DNA from: Arthrobacter sp042667405 | Lineage (GTDB): Bacteria > Actinomycetota > Actinomycetes > Actinomycetales > Micrococcaceae | Length of the DNA: 64,000 nucleotides | Assembly: GCF_042667405.1 (NCBI RefSeq) | Contig: NZ_JBHVAL010000012.1 | Location: 62,001 to 126,000 of the forward strand | Direction of reading: 5' to 3' | Part shown: in pieces, positions 52,120-61,093 of the stretch | Numbering within the stretch: the first letter of the stretch is position 1 | How the letters are laid out: every line of letters starts with the position of its first letter | The notes under the pieces: generated by a model | Databases searched by the model: none | The model's input: the letters and a program-made list of their open reading frames with translations, nothing else | What the model was told of the DNA's origin: nothing | Position numbers and translations under genes: made by a program

Positions 52120-52956
<837 letters not shown>

Positions 52957-52967
52957 TAATTCATGAG

Positions 52968-53000
52968 AAGGGGTGGTCACTTCGGTGGCCGCCCCTTTTT
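52968..53000 (+). terminator. Terminator after tsf
   Basis: AAGGGGTGGTCAC (52968-52980) pairs with GTGGCCGCCCCTT (52985-52997) allowing wobbles. Its 4-nt loop and T-run (TTTTT at 52996-53000) make it a strong intrinsic terminator. Confidence 0.9.
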
Positions 53001-53077
53001 CATGCACGCGTTCGGGTAGTACCAGCGCGGACCAACAGCACGATAATCTAGCCAGAGTCCACCAACGGGAAGGCACC

Positions 53078-53815
53078 ATGGAAACCGTCAACACTGCAAT
53101 CCAGCCCGAGAAGACCCGCCGACGTGTACTTCTGAAACTTTCCGGCGAGGTCATCGGCGGAGGCAAGCTCGGCGTCGATCCCGAAACCGTCCGGGCCATT
53201 GCCAAGCAGATCGCAGCCGGCGTGGCCGACGTGGAAGTAGCGATCGTTGTTGGCGGAGGCAACTTCTTCCGTGGCGCTGAACTCTCACAGAGTGGCATGG
53301 ACCGCTCCCGCGCCGACTACATGGGCATGCTGGGGACCGTCATGAACTGCCTCGCGCTGCAGGACTTCCTGGAGCAGGCAGGCGTGGAAACCCGTGTCCA
53401 GAGCGCCATCACCATGGGACAGGTGGCCGAGGCCTACATTCCCCGCCGCGCCATCCGCCACATGGAAAAGGGCCGCGTGGTCATCTTCGGTGCCGGCGCG
53501 GGCCTGCCGTACTTTTCCACCGACACCGTGGCCGCGCAGCGGGCCCTGGAAGTACACGCCGACGTCGTGCTGATGGCGAAGAGTGGCGTTGACGGCGTCT
53601 ACACCGCAGACCCCAAGAAGGACCCCACAGCTGAGAAGCTGGATGTCCTCAGCTACGACGACGCCCTGCGCCGCGACATCCGCGTGATGGACCAGACGGC
53701 CATGACCATGTGCAAGGACAACAACCTCTCCATGGTGGTGTTCGGCATGGAAGGCGAAGGCAACGTGACCCGCGCGATCCTGGGCGAAACGCTGGGAACC
53801 CTGGTAACTCCCTAG
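53078..53815 (+). CDS. pyrH: UMP kinase
   Basis: A 245-residue hexameric kinase that phosphorylates UMP to UDP. VLLKLSGEVIGG, VVGGGNFFRG, LGTVMNCLALQ and the GAGAGLPYFSTDTVAAQRA phosphate-binding segment are clear. The ATG at 53078 is near a GGGAAGG ribosome binding site. The N-terminal 15 residues are variable, as is usual. Confidence 0.97.
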   Translation: METVNTAIQPEKTRRRVLLKLSGEVIGGGKLGVDPETVRAIAKQIAAGVADVEVAIVVGGGNFFRGAELSQSGMDRSRADYMGMLGTVMNCLALQDFLEQAGVETRVQSAITMGQVAEAYIPRRAIRHMEKGRVVIFGAGAGLPYFSTDTVAAQRALEVHADVVLMAKSGVDGVYTADPKKDPTAEKLDVLSYDDALRRDIRVMDQTAMTMCKDNNLSMVVFGMEGEGNVTRAILGETLGTLVTP

Positions 53816-53840
53816 CAAGGGCTAGGATATTTCTAGGACC

Positions 53841-53866
53841 GTCCGCCCCTGGTGGCGGATCTTTAC
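53841..53866 (+). terminator. Weak hairpin between pyrH and frr
   Basis: GTCCGCC (53841-53847) pairs with GGCGGAT (53854-53860) around a short loop and is followed by CTTTA. It may slow or partly stop transcription between pyrH and frr. Confidence 0.4.
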
Positions 53867-53916
53867 TGTGCATTGCCGCCTGCAGTTGGGCAGCAACTAT
53901 TTCTGAGGAGAAACCC

Positions 53917-54474
53917 GTGATCGAAGAGACCTTGCTCGAAGCCGGCGAGAAGATGGACAAGGCAGTTGAAGTAGCCAAGGACGATTTCGCCACGATCCGT
54001 ACCGGCCGGGCCAACCCTGGTCTCTATAACAAGGTCATCGTCGAGTACTACGGCACGCCCACTCCGCTTCAGCAGCTGGCTTCCTTTGGCGTGCCGGACG
54101 CCCGGACCATCCTGATCACGCCCTACGACAAGACGGCTCTGCGCGACATTGAAAAGGCACTGAGCGACTCCGAGGTCGGAGCCAACCCGTCCAACGACGG
54201 CAACGTCATCCGCGTCACCATTCCGGAGCTCACCAAAGAGCGCCGCAAGGAATACGTGAAGATCGTCAAGGGCAAGGGTGAGGACGCCAAGGTCTCCATC
54301 CGCAGCATCCGCCGTAAGGCAAAGGATGCGCTGGACAAGCTCGTCAAAGACGGCGACGCCGGCGAGGACGAGGGCGCGCGGGCTGAGAAGGAGCTCGACG
54401 CCCTGACAAAGCAGCATGTCGACAGCATCGACGAGCTGCTCAAGCGCAAGGAAGCCGAGCTGCTCGAGGTCTGA
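53917..54474 (+). CDS. frr: Ribosome recycling factor
   Basis: A 185-residue protein that, with EF-G, splits the ribosome after termination. The KMDKAVEVAKDDFATIRTGR start, PLQQLASFGVPDAR and VSIRSIRRKAKDAL are family marks. It starts with GTG after GAGGAG (53905-53910). The stop TGA overlaps the cdsA start. Confidence 0.97.
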   Translation: MIEETLLEAGEKMDKAVEVAKDDFATIRTGRANPGLYNKVIVEYYGTPTPLQQLASFGVPDARTILITPYDKTALRDIEKALSDSEVGANPSNDGNVIRVTIPELTKERRKEYVKIVKGKGEDAKVSIRSIRRKAKDALDKLVKDGDAGEDEGARAEKELDALTKQHVDSIDELLKRKEAELLEV

Positions 54475-55409
54475 TGAACCAGGCTGAGCCGGCGCCCGCT
54501 GACCGGGTCCCGACACGCGATAACCCCAAGCGCGCCCGGCGCGTCAGGGCGAACCCCACACCCAAGGCGGGCCGAAACCTGCCTGCGGCGATCGGCGTCG
54601 GCCTTGCCATGCTGGTGGCCGTGCTGGGAGGACTGCTGTTCCTCCCGCTGGGTTTCGTCCTGCTCACGACGGCCTTCGCCGTACTGGGAGTTTGGGAAGT
54701 TTTCCGCGCCCTCGAAGCCCAAGGCACCAGGATGCCGATCATTCCAGTGATGGTCGGCAGCCTGGTGATGCCGGTTTCGGCCTATTTCGGGGGTCTTGAA
54801 GGCCTGTTGTTCACGATGACAGCCAGCTCGGTGGCGGTGTTGCTATGGCGTTCCATCGAGAGCGCGGCAGGAGCGCCGCGCAGTGTCTTCGCCGGTGTCT
54901 TCACGCTGGCGTGGATTCCGTTCCTCATCAGCTTCGCTGCACTGCCGCTGCACGCCACCGGCGGAGCTACTCCCGTGGGCTTCTGGCCGCACGGAATCCC
55001 TGACGGTGCCTGGCAGATCGCCTCCATGCTGTTGTTGGTGGTCTCCAACGACACTTTCGGCTACATCGTGGGAGCTTCGTTCGGCAAGCATCCCATGGCT
55101 CCCAAAATCAGTCCCAAGAAGTCCTGGGAGGGTTTCGCTGGTTCGGTGGGCGGTGCCATGGTGATTGGCGTCCTTGCCTGCATCTTTTTGATGGACAGGC
55201 CATGGTGGGTCGGCCTGGTTCTTGCCGTTGGAATGGTTGCCGCGGCCACGGCGGGGGACCTTGCGGAGTCCATGGTCAAGAGAGAGCTTGGCGTTAAGGA
55301 CATGAGCAGTATCCTGCCTGGCCACGGTGGCGTGATGGACCGTCTGGATTCCATCGTATTCGCGGCCCCGGTGGCCTATGTTTTGTTCGCGCTGTTGAGC
55401 GGCGTTTGA
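54474..55409 (+). CDS. cdsA: Phosphatidate cytidylyltransferase
   Basis: A 311-residue membrane enzyme that makes CDP-diacylglycerol from phosphatidate and CTP. The signature SPKKSWEGFAGS and GHGGVMDRLDSIVFA is complete. A basic Pro-rich N-terminus of about 40 residues precedes seven or so membrane segments. It overlaps frr by one base (TGATG), a normal arrangement. Confidence 0.96.
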   Translation: MNQAEPAPADRVPTRDNPKRARRVRANPTPKAGRNLPAAIGVGLAMLVAVLGGLLFLPLGFVLLTTAFAVLGVWEVFRALEAQGTRMPIIPVMVGSLVMPVSAYFGGLEGLLFTMTASSVAVLLWRSIESAAGAPRSVFAGVFTLAWIPFLISFAALPLHATGGATPVGFWPHGIPDGAWQIASMLLLVVSNDTFGYIVGASFGKHPMAPKISPKKSWEGFAGSVGGAMVIGVLACIFLMDRPWWVGLVLAVGMVAAATAGDLAESMVKRELGVKDMSSILPGHGGVMDRLDSIVFAAPVAYVLFALLSGV

Positions 55410-55430
55410 CAACCGATGAAGGAAAGAAAA

Positions 55431-56015
55431 GTGGCCTTGGATATTCGACGCCAGATTCCCGCGACGTTCGACCGCGTGGAACGCAGCAAATACGGCTATA
55501 ACGCCAAGCAGGTTGACGAGTTCCTTCAGCGTGCAAGGACGTCGTTCGAAAACCCCGTCGGGGCCACGGACCAGGTTGCCAGCGTGGATGTCCGTGAAGT
55601 GGCTTTTGATCCCGTCAAGGGTGGCTATGATGCTCACAGCGTCGACGCTGCCCTGGATCGCCTGGAAGATGCATTCGCACGCCGGGAGAGGGATGAATTG
55701 ATCAGCCAACAGGGCGAAGAAGCCTGGTTGCGCCAGATCGGAAAACTCTCGGGAATCCTGCGCGGCAGGTTGCACAGGCCTGATGGCGACCGATTCCGCC
55801 GCCCCACCCGGAAGAAGACCCGTAGCTACAATATCCAGGACGTTGACGCCCTGTGCATCGAGTTGATCGGATACCTGGAGAATGATCAGCCGTTGAGCGT
55901 CGACACCGTTCGGCGCGCCGTATTCCGTGCGGCCAAAGGTGACGAGGGCTACGAAGAGGCGCAGGTGGATGCTTTCCTTGCCCGTGTCGTTGAGCTGATG
56001 GCGGCCATCGACTAA
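55431..56015 (+). CDS. DivIVA-motif protein with four DivI1A-like repeats
   Basis: A 194-residue cytoplasmic protein in which the DivIVA N-terminal motif appears four times: KYGYNAKQVDEFLQRA, GGYDAHSVDAALDRL, RSYNIQDVDALCIEL and EGYEEAQVDAFLARVV. In DivIVA such motifs insert into curved membranes. The long coiled coil of real DivIVA is missing. The GTG at 55431 has GAAGGAAAG (55418-55426) upstream, which favours it over the ATG at 55416. It overlaps the convergent gene by 4 bp at the 3' end. Confidence 0.72.
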   Translation: MALDIRRQIPATFDRVERSKYGYNAKQVDEFLQRARTSFENPVGATDQVASVDVREVAFDPVKGGYDAHSVDAALDRLEDAFARRERDELISQQGEEAWLRQIGKLSGILRGRLHRPDGDRFRRPTRKKTRSYNIQDVDALCIELIGYLENDQPLSVDTVRRAVFRAAKGDEGYEEAQVDAFLARVVELMAAID

Positions 56016-56713
56016 TACAAGCCACGGCCGGGGAAAATGGGTTGGTTGTTCTTCCACACGTCGAGGTAGCGGCGCCTGCCCCGCGCCAACGAGGTGGTGA
56101 AGAACGCAAGGGCAGCAACCACCGCCACGCTGACGGCCGCCGGAACGGGAACTGCGAACGTTAACAGTGCCGACCCGACAAGCAGGGCTATCAAGGCGGC
56201 GTTGACTGTTCCCATGAAAACCATGCTGCTGCCGGCGACCTGACTGAAGTTCGTGCGGCCACCCAGAAAGTAGTAGGTTTTCTTCGCGCCTTCTTCGTCG
56301 TCGCTGTAACCGGCCATCAGGTAGGGAGCAACACCCGGGTCCAGGTCCACGTAGGCCGCCCTCAGCCGGTTCATGGCAATGACGTACATGAGGTCTTCCA
56401 TGCCCACGCTCATGACACGGATGTGCGTCAGCAGGCCAACCACCACGTCGATGCTCAGAATGGTCAGGGCGAAGGCCCTGAAGGCATCTGAGAACTGGGT
56501 TGCGTTACCGACCAGTGCCACGCTCAGCAGGCTGGCCGAGGTAAACGTCAGGAACATGCTGATCCGTGTAAGGACTTCCCCTTGCGTGGTGCTTCGTGAG
56601 GCGAGCAGGCTCCAATGCTCAGTAGCCAGCAATTGCGCGCGAACGCTGGGCGACAACTCCGGCTGGCTGGCCGCGGGAGGCTCAGGGCCGGCAGATGGTG
56701 GATCCTCCGACAT
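56012..56713 (-). CDS. Conserved membrane protein, function unknown
   Basis: A 233-residue protein with a Pro-rich cytoplasmic N-terminus and four hydrophobic segments (about residues 52-70, 80-98, 160-178 and 185-205), with a hydrophilic middle (about 100-155, SVGMEDLMYVIAMNRLRAAY). I recognise no named family with confidence. Its stop overlaps the convergent DivIVA-motif gene by four bases, and it is the last gene before the symporter cluster. Confidence 0.6.
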   Translation of the reverse strand: MSEDPPSAGPEPPAASQPELSPSVRAQLLATEHWSLLASRSTTQGEVLTRISMFLTFTSASLLSVALVGNATQFSDAFRAFALTILSIDVVVGLLTHIRVMSVGMEDLMYVIAMNRLRAAYVDLDPGVAPYLMAGYSDDEEGAKKTYYFLGGRTNFSQVAGSSMVFMGTVNAALIALLVGSALLTFAVPVPAAVSVAVVAALAFFTTSLARGRRRYLDVWKNNQPIFPGRGLY

Positions 56714-56755
56714 GCCGACATTGTCCTCCGGTGCTGCGGCGCGGACAACAGGCAG

Positions 56756-58222
56756 CTAGCGTTCGGTGGCGACAGGCCGTTCCGGTACATGCAGCCTCGA
56801 CATCACACGATTCACTGAGGCCGGCACCCGGTTCCGCGTGACGAGGGAGGCAATCACCGTCACTGCGAACGCTGCCGGCACAGTCCAGGCGGCTGGCTGG
56901 GCAAGCCAGGGTGGCGCGTTCCCGCTGCCTGTCAAAGTACCGGCCACCATGGCGCCGCCACAGAGCACTGCGCCCGTGGCCATCCCGGCTATGGCGCCCA
57001 CGTCGGTCAGGCCACGCCACCAGATACCCAGGAGCAGGACAGGGCAAATCGTCGAAGCAGTGAACGCGAAGACCAGGCCGACGCTGCCTGCCAGAGCCAG
57101 GGTGTCAGTCATGAAAGCAAAACCCAAAGGCACGACGGCGGCCATCACCGCTGCCACGCGGAACCCCCTGACGCTTCCCCCGAACAGGTCCTGGCTGATG
57201 ACGCCGGACAGTGACACCACCAGTCCGGAAGTGGTGGACAGGAAAGCAGCGAAGGCCCCGGCAACGACGAGCGCTGACAGAAGGTCACCGGCGACCCCGC
57301 CGATCAACTTGCCTGGGAGCAGCAGGACCAAGGCGTCGGCTTGCCCGGATTGGGCGAGTTCGGGTGCGAACATCCGCCCCATGGCGCCGGAGAGGGTGGG
57401 GAAGAGGTAGAAGACGGAGAGCAGCCCAAGCACGATCAGCGTGGTTCGACGGGCAGACTGGCCATCAGGGTTGGTGTAGAACCTCACCAGAACGTGCGGC
57501 AGCCCCAGGGTCCCGAACAGGAGGGCGACCATGAGTGAAATGTGCTGGTACGCCCCCGCGGGGGCCTGGCCGGTGGGATTGACCGGCAGGGGAGCCTGAA
57601 GCGGGGTGTCGTTGCCGGCGAGGACCAGCATGATGAACACCACGGGGACCGCCAACGCGGTCAGTTTCAACCAGTATTGGAAGGCTTGGACAAACGTAAT
57701 GGACCGCATGCCACCTGCCACCACCGTGAGGCACACGACCGCCACCACCGCCGTCGAACCTACCCACGACGGCAGGCCGGTGGTGATCCGGATGGTAAGG
57801 GCCGCCCCGTGCAATTGCGGAACGATGTACAGCCAGCCCACAGCCACCACCACCAGGCTGGTGACGCGGCGCACCACAGCGGAGTCCAGCCGGGCTTCCG
57901 TGAAATCGGGGATGGTGTAGGCGCCCGAGCGGCGCAAGGGCGCGGCTACGAAGAGCAGCAGCATCAGGTAGCCGGCCGTGTACCCCACCGGGAACCACAG
58001 GGCGTCTGTGCCGGAAAGCAGAATCAAACCAGCGACACCGAGGAAACTGGCAGCCGAGAGGTATTCACCTCCAATGGCAGATGCGTTCCACCATGGCGGG
58101 ACAGTTCGTGAGGCGACATAGAAGTCGCTGGTGGTCCGTGATACCCGCAATCCATAAAACCCGATCACAGCGGTCGCAACTGAGACGGCGAGGAAAGCGA
58201 ACAAGCCGACGGCCGGGTTCAC
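56756..58222 (-). CDS. Sodium:solute symporter (SSS family, ActP/MctC-like)
   Basis: A 488-residue transporter with about 13 membrane segments of the SLC5/SSS family. SAIGGEYLSAASFLGVAGLI and WRGLTDVGAIAG are typical of acetate/pyruvate-type members. The GTG at 58222 overlaps the stop of the upstream small gene as GTGA, so it is translated with it. It lies next to a LytTR regulator gene, and the operon order is kinase, regulator, small protein, symporter. The solute is probably a monocarboxylate. Confidence 0.84.
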   Translation of the reverse strand: MNPAVGLFAFLAVSVATAVIGFYGLRVSRTTSDFYVASRTVPPWWNASAIGGEYLSAASFLGVAGLILLSGTDALWFPVGYTAGYLMLLLFVAAPLRRSGAYTIPDFTEARLDSAVVRRVTSLVVVAVGWLYIVPQLHGAALTIRITTGLPSWVGSTAVVAVVCLTVVAGGMRSITFVQAFQYWLKLTALAVPVVFIMLVLAGNDTPLQAPLPVNPTGQAPAGAYQHISLMVALLFGTLGLPHVLVRFYTNPDGQSARRTTLIVLGLLSVFYLFPTLSGAMGRMFAPELAQSGQADALVLLLPGKLIGGVAGDLLSALVVAGAFAAFLSTTSGLVVSLSGVISQDLFGGSVRGFRVAAVMAAVVPLGFAFMTDTLALAGSVGLVFAFTASTICPVLLLGIWWRGLTDVGAIAGMATGAVLCGGAMVAGTLTGSGNAPPWLAQPAAWTVPAAFAVTVIASLVTRNRVPASVNRVMSRLHVPERPVATER

Positions 58223-58581
58223 TTGTCCTCCACCAGGTCGCGGTAGCGGGCTTCGTTGCGCGCGGCGGCACGGTTGTACAGCCAAGCGCTCAAACCGATG
58301 ACGGGATAGATGCCGACCCCCAGGGTTAGCCAGTCAAGCGGGATGCCGAAGACGCGGGTCCCTGCCACCCCGGGCCCATAGACGAGGATCGTCGCAAATA
58401 CAGCGAGGATGATGAGGAAGCCGCACGCGACCACCAGCGCCAGACGCAATTGGGAGCGGATGAGGGACTGAACAAAGATCCGGCCGGCATCCGAATCCTC
58501 GGCCGCCTCATGGGCGTACAGCGTCCGGCCGGAGGCAGGCGCGGCTTGCCTGCGAGGTGCAGTGACGCGGACGCGGGTCAT
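58219..58581 (-). CDS. DUF485-like small membrane protein, symporter partner
   Basis: A 120-residue protein with two membrane segments. RSQLRLALVVACGFLIILAV and FGIPLDWLTLGVG, then AWLYNRAAARNEARY, give the look of DUF485 (YjcH-like) subunits that are co-encoded with acetate permeases. The ATG at 58581 overlaps the LytTR stop by ATGA, and its own stop overlaps the symporter start, so the three genes are tightly coupled. Role: probable stabiliser or regulator of the symporter. Confidence 0.7.
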   Translation of the reverse strand: MTRVRVTAPRRQAAPASGRTLYAHEAAEDSDAGRIFVQSLIRSQLRLALVVACGFLIILAVFATILVYGPGVAGTRVFGIPLDWLTLGVGIYPVIGLSAWLYNRAAARNEARYRDLVEDK

Positions 58582-59297
58582 GCCTGCGGCCGGATACGGG
58601 TGGACTGCAGTTTGTCCCGGACTGAAGGCAGGTGCCTCCTGCTGATGGGCAGTTCGGCACCCGAAACGGCAACACTGGGACCGGTGGTGGACAGCTTCAG
58701 ATGCTGCACATGTTTCAGAGCTATCAGATAGGAACGGTGAATCCGTATGAAACCCGCATCCGCCCATTTTTGCTCGAGATCGGTGAGCGGAACCCGAATG
58801 AGATAACTCGCTTCAGCCGTGTGGAGCCGGGCGTAGTCGCCCTGCGCCTGGACATAGGTGACGTCGTCGCGGCGGATCATGCGGGTAGTGCTGCCCAGGT
58901 CGACAGTGATCATTTCCGGGGCGGGAGTACCGTCCTTGATGAGTTCACTGATCCGGTCCACCGAACGCGCCAGCCGCTCGGCCCGGAGCGGCTTGAGCAG
59001 GTAGTCGACGGCGGCGAGGTCGAAGGCCTCAAGGGCACAGTCCTCGTCCGCGGTAACAAAAACGACGGCGGGCGGGCTGCTGCTGCGGGAAATGGCGCGG
59101 GCAATGTCCAAACCCGACAAGGCAGGCATGTGGATGTCCAGGAAGACGGCGTCCACCGCCTCGGTTTCCAGCTTTCGGAGCGCTTCGGTCCCGGAGGACG
59201 CGCGGTGGATGGCGCCAATCCGGGCATCCCGTCCGAGGAGGAAGGCAAGTTCTTCCACCGCGGGTAGTTCGTCATCAGCGACGAGCACGTTGATCAT
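58578..59297 (-). CDS. LytTR-family response regulator
   Basis: A 239-residue regulator. The receiver domain has acidic Asp9-Asp10 (ADDELPAVEE), the phosphorylated Asp in VFLDIHMP and Lys in DYLLKPL. The C-terminal LytTR DNA-binding domain is seen in RDDVTYVQAQGDYARLH and FIRIHRSYLI. It is adjacent to its kinase and probably controls one or both of the flanking symporter operons, as in YpdAB/BtsSR-type carboxylate sensing. That target is inferred. Confidence 0.93.
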   Translation of the reverse strand: MINVLVADDELPAVEELAFLLGRDARIGAIHRASSGTEALRKLETEAVDAVFLDIHMPALSGLDIARAISRSSSPPAVVFVTADEDCALEAFDLAAVDYLLKPLRAERLARSVDRISELIKDGTPAPEMITVDLGSTTRMIRRDDVTYVQAQGDYARLHTAEASYLIRVPLTDLEQKWADAGFIRIHRSYLIALKHVQHLKLSTTGPSVAVSGAELPISRRHLPSVRDKLQSTRIRPQA

Positions 59298-59318
59298 GAT
59301 TAAAGACTAACCGTCACC

Positions 59319-60509
59319 TCAGGCATCGTGTCCGGGCTGGGACTTGGGCACACGCAGGGTGATCAGCGTGCCCTCGCCGGGAGCGGTGTCGATCACCAGG
59401 CCGTGCTCATCACCGTAAACCTGTCGCAGGCGCGCATCAACGTTCCGGAGCCCCACGTGGTCGCCATCGGTGTGTCCGGCGAGGACCGACCGCAGGTGTT
59501 CCGGGTCCATGCCCACGCCGTCGTCCTCGATGGTGACCTCGGCGAAGGCTCCGGAATCATTGGCGCAAATGGTTATGTGCCCTGGTCCTTCCTTCGCCTC
59601 AAGGCCGTGCCTTACGGCGTTTTCCACCAAGGGCTGGAGGCTCAGGAACGGGATGACAGTGCTCAGGACTTCCGGCGCGATGCGCAGGCTGACCTGGACG
59701 CGCTCGCCGAAGCGTGCCCGCTCCAACAGCAGATAGCGGTCGATGCAGCGCAGTTCCTCCGCCACGGTGGTGAAATCGCCGTGGCGACGGAAGGAGTACC
59801 TGGTGAAGTCGGCGAACTCCACCACAAGTTCCCTGGCCCGGGCCGGGTCCGTGTTGATGAATGATGCGATGGCGTTGAGCGAGTTGTAGATGAAGTGCGG
59901 ACTGATCTGGGCCCGGAGCGCCCGGACTTCGGCTTCCATCAGCTGGGTCCTCGAAGCTTCCAGCTCCGCAAGCTCCAATTGGGCCGCGATCCAGTCGGCT
60001 ACCTCGCTGGTGGCCCGCACCAGGCCCGCGCCGGCTGCCGGTGCCAGGGCTGCCACCGATCCCACAACCCGTGACCCGGCCCTGATGGGTGCGATGACAG
60101 CGCTGAAAGCAGGCCCGGACTGGTTGCCCGGGTGCCCGACGTGCGGCACCACTGCGGTTCGCCCCGTGGCGAGGACTTCGGCTGCAAGCCCCATCAGCGA
60201 CGACCGGAGTTCCTCGCCGCCTCCATCCCAGGCCAGCACTGCGTTGGTGTCTGTTATGGCCAAGGCATCGCAACCGAGCAGGACCCGGAGCTGCCTGCTG
60301 GCTTTGGCCGCCCCGGCCGGTTGGAGGCCACCGCGCAGGTGCTGTCCGGCCCGGGATGCTGCATGCAGCGTGTTGTAGGTTGCGCGTTCTGCGTCAGTGC
60401 CAAGGTCCCGGAAGGAGCGGATCACCTTGAGGCCAACGCCCACGACGACGGCGACGGCCAGCGCTATCACTGCGATGGCGGCTGCGGTGAAGAGCGGGGA
60501 GTCGGGCAT
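59319..60509 (-). CDS. LytS-type sensor histidine kinase
   Basis: A 396-residue kinase with one N-terminal membrane segment (residues 4-28), a GAF-like sensor region (about 60-190) and a His_kinase domain. The phosphorylated His is in RAQISPHFIYNSLNAI; the ATP-binding N-box is LQPLVENAVRHGL and DDGVGMD. The multi-span 5TM-LYT domain of classical LytS is absent, so the signal is probably sensed in the cytoplasm. The start at 60509 is likely; an alternative at 60539 exists. Confidence 0.88.
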   Translation of the reverse strand: MPDSPLFTAAAIAVIALAVAVVVGVGLKVIRSFRDLGTDAERATYNTLHAASRAGQHLRGGLQPAGAAKASRQLRVLLGCDALAITDTNAVLAWDGGGEELRSSLMGLAAEVLATGRTAVVPHVGHPGNQSGPAFSAVIAPIRAGSRVVGSVAALAPAAGAGLVRATSEVADWIAAQLELAELEASRTQLMEAEVRALRAQISPHFIYNSLNAIASFINTDPARARELVVEFADFTRYSFRRHGDFTTVAEELRCIDRYLLLERARFGERVQVSLRIAPEVLSTVIPFLSLQPLVENAVRHGLEAKEGPGHITICANDSGAFAEVTIEDDGVGMDPEHLRSVLAGHTDGDHVGLRNVDARLRQVYGDEHGLVIDTAPGEGTLITLRVPKSQPGHDA

Positions 60510-60712
60510 AAGGCCAGAGTAGCCCGCGGCACCCCACATCCCAGCTTCCAGCAGTGCTTGTACCGTAGCGCCACCGTTTGGCGCAGTGGCACAGCCGCTG
60601 GGCGATGACCACGACCGAATCTATGGAAGGCAAGGCGGAGCGCATTCGATAGTGATTGCAGTCACATCAGCCGCGCGTGGGAGCTGACGTGCTCATCACA
60701 ACAGGAGGAACC

Positions 60713-61093
60713 ATGGGTAATGAGGCCCAACCCCAGGACGCTACGGCGTCCGTGGACTTCCAGGAAGTCCAACAGACGGATCGGTTCAGAACGCTGCGGA
60801 AGCGGCACCGGAGCTTTGTCTTCCCCATGGCAGTCATTTTTCTGCTGTGGTATTTCGCGTATGTGCTGCTGGCCGATTACGCGGTCCCCTTCATGTCCAC
60901 CAAAGTCTGGGGCAACATCAATGTCGGCCTGATCCTGGGCCTGCTGCAGTTCGTAACGACCTTCGGCATCACAGCGTGGTACGTGAGCTACTCCAATAAG
61001 AAACTGGATCCCATCGCGGCCGAAATCCGCCATGAGATCGAGGGCCACGAATTCGACAAGGACAGCGACGTGATTCGCGGAGGAGCAAAGTGA
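60713..61093 (+). CDS. DUF485 small membrane protein
   Basis: A 126-residue protein with two membrane segments (VFPMAVIFLLWYFAYVLLA and NVGLILGLLQFVTTFGITAW) and the YVSYSNKKLDPIAAEIR end of DUF485. The ATG at 60713 follows AGGAGG. It overlaps the next symporter start by GTGA. In other bacteria this gene is paired with acetate permease. It has its own promoter region in the 200 bp that separate it from the kinase gene. Confidence 0.9.
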   Translation: MGNEAQPQDATASVDFQEVQQTDRFRTLRKRHRSFVFPMAVIFLLWYFAYVLLADYAVPFMSTKVWGNINVGLILGLLQFVTTFGITAWYVSYSNKKLDPIAAEIRHEIEGHEFDKDSDVIRGGAK

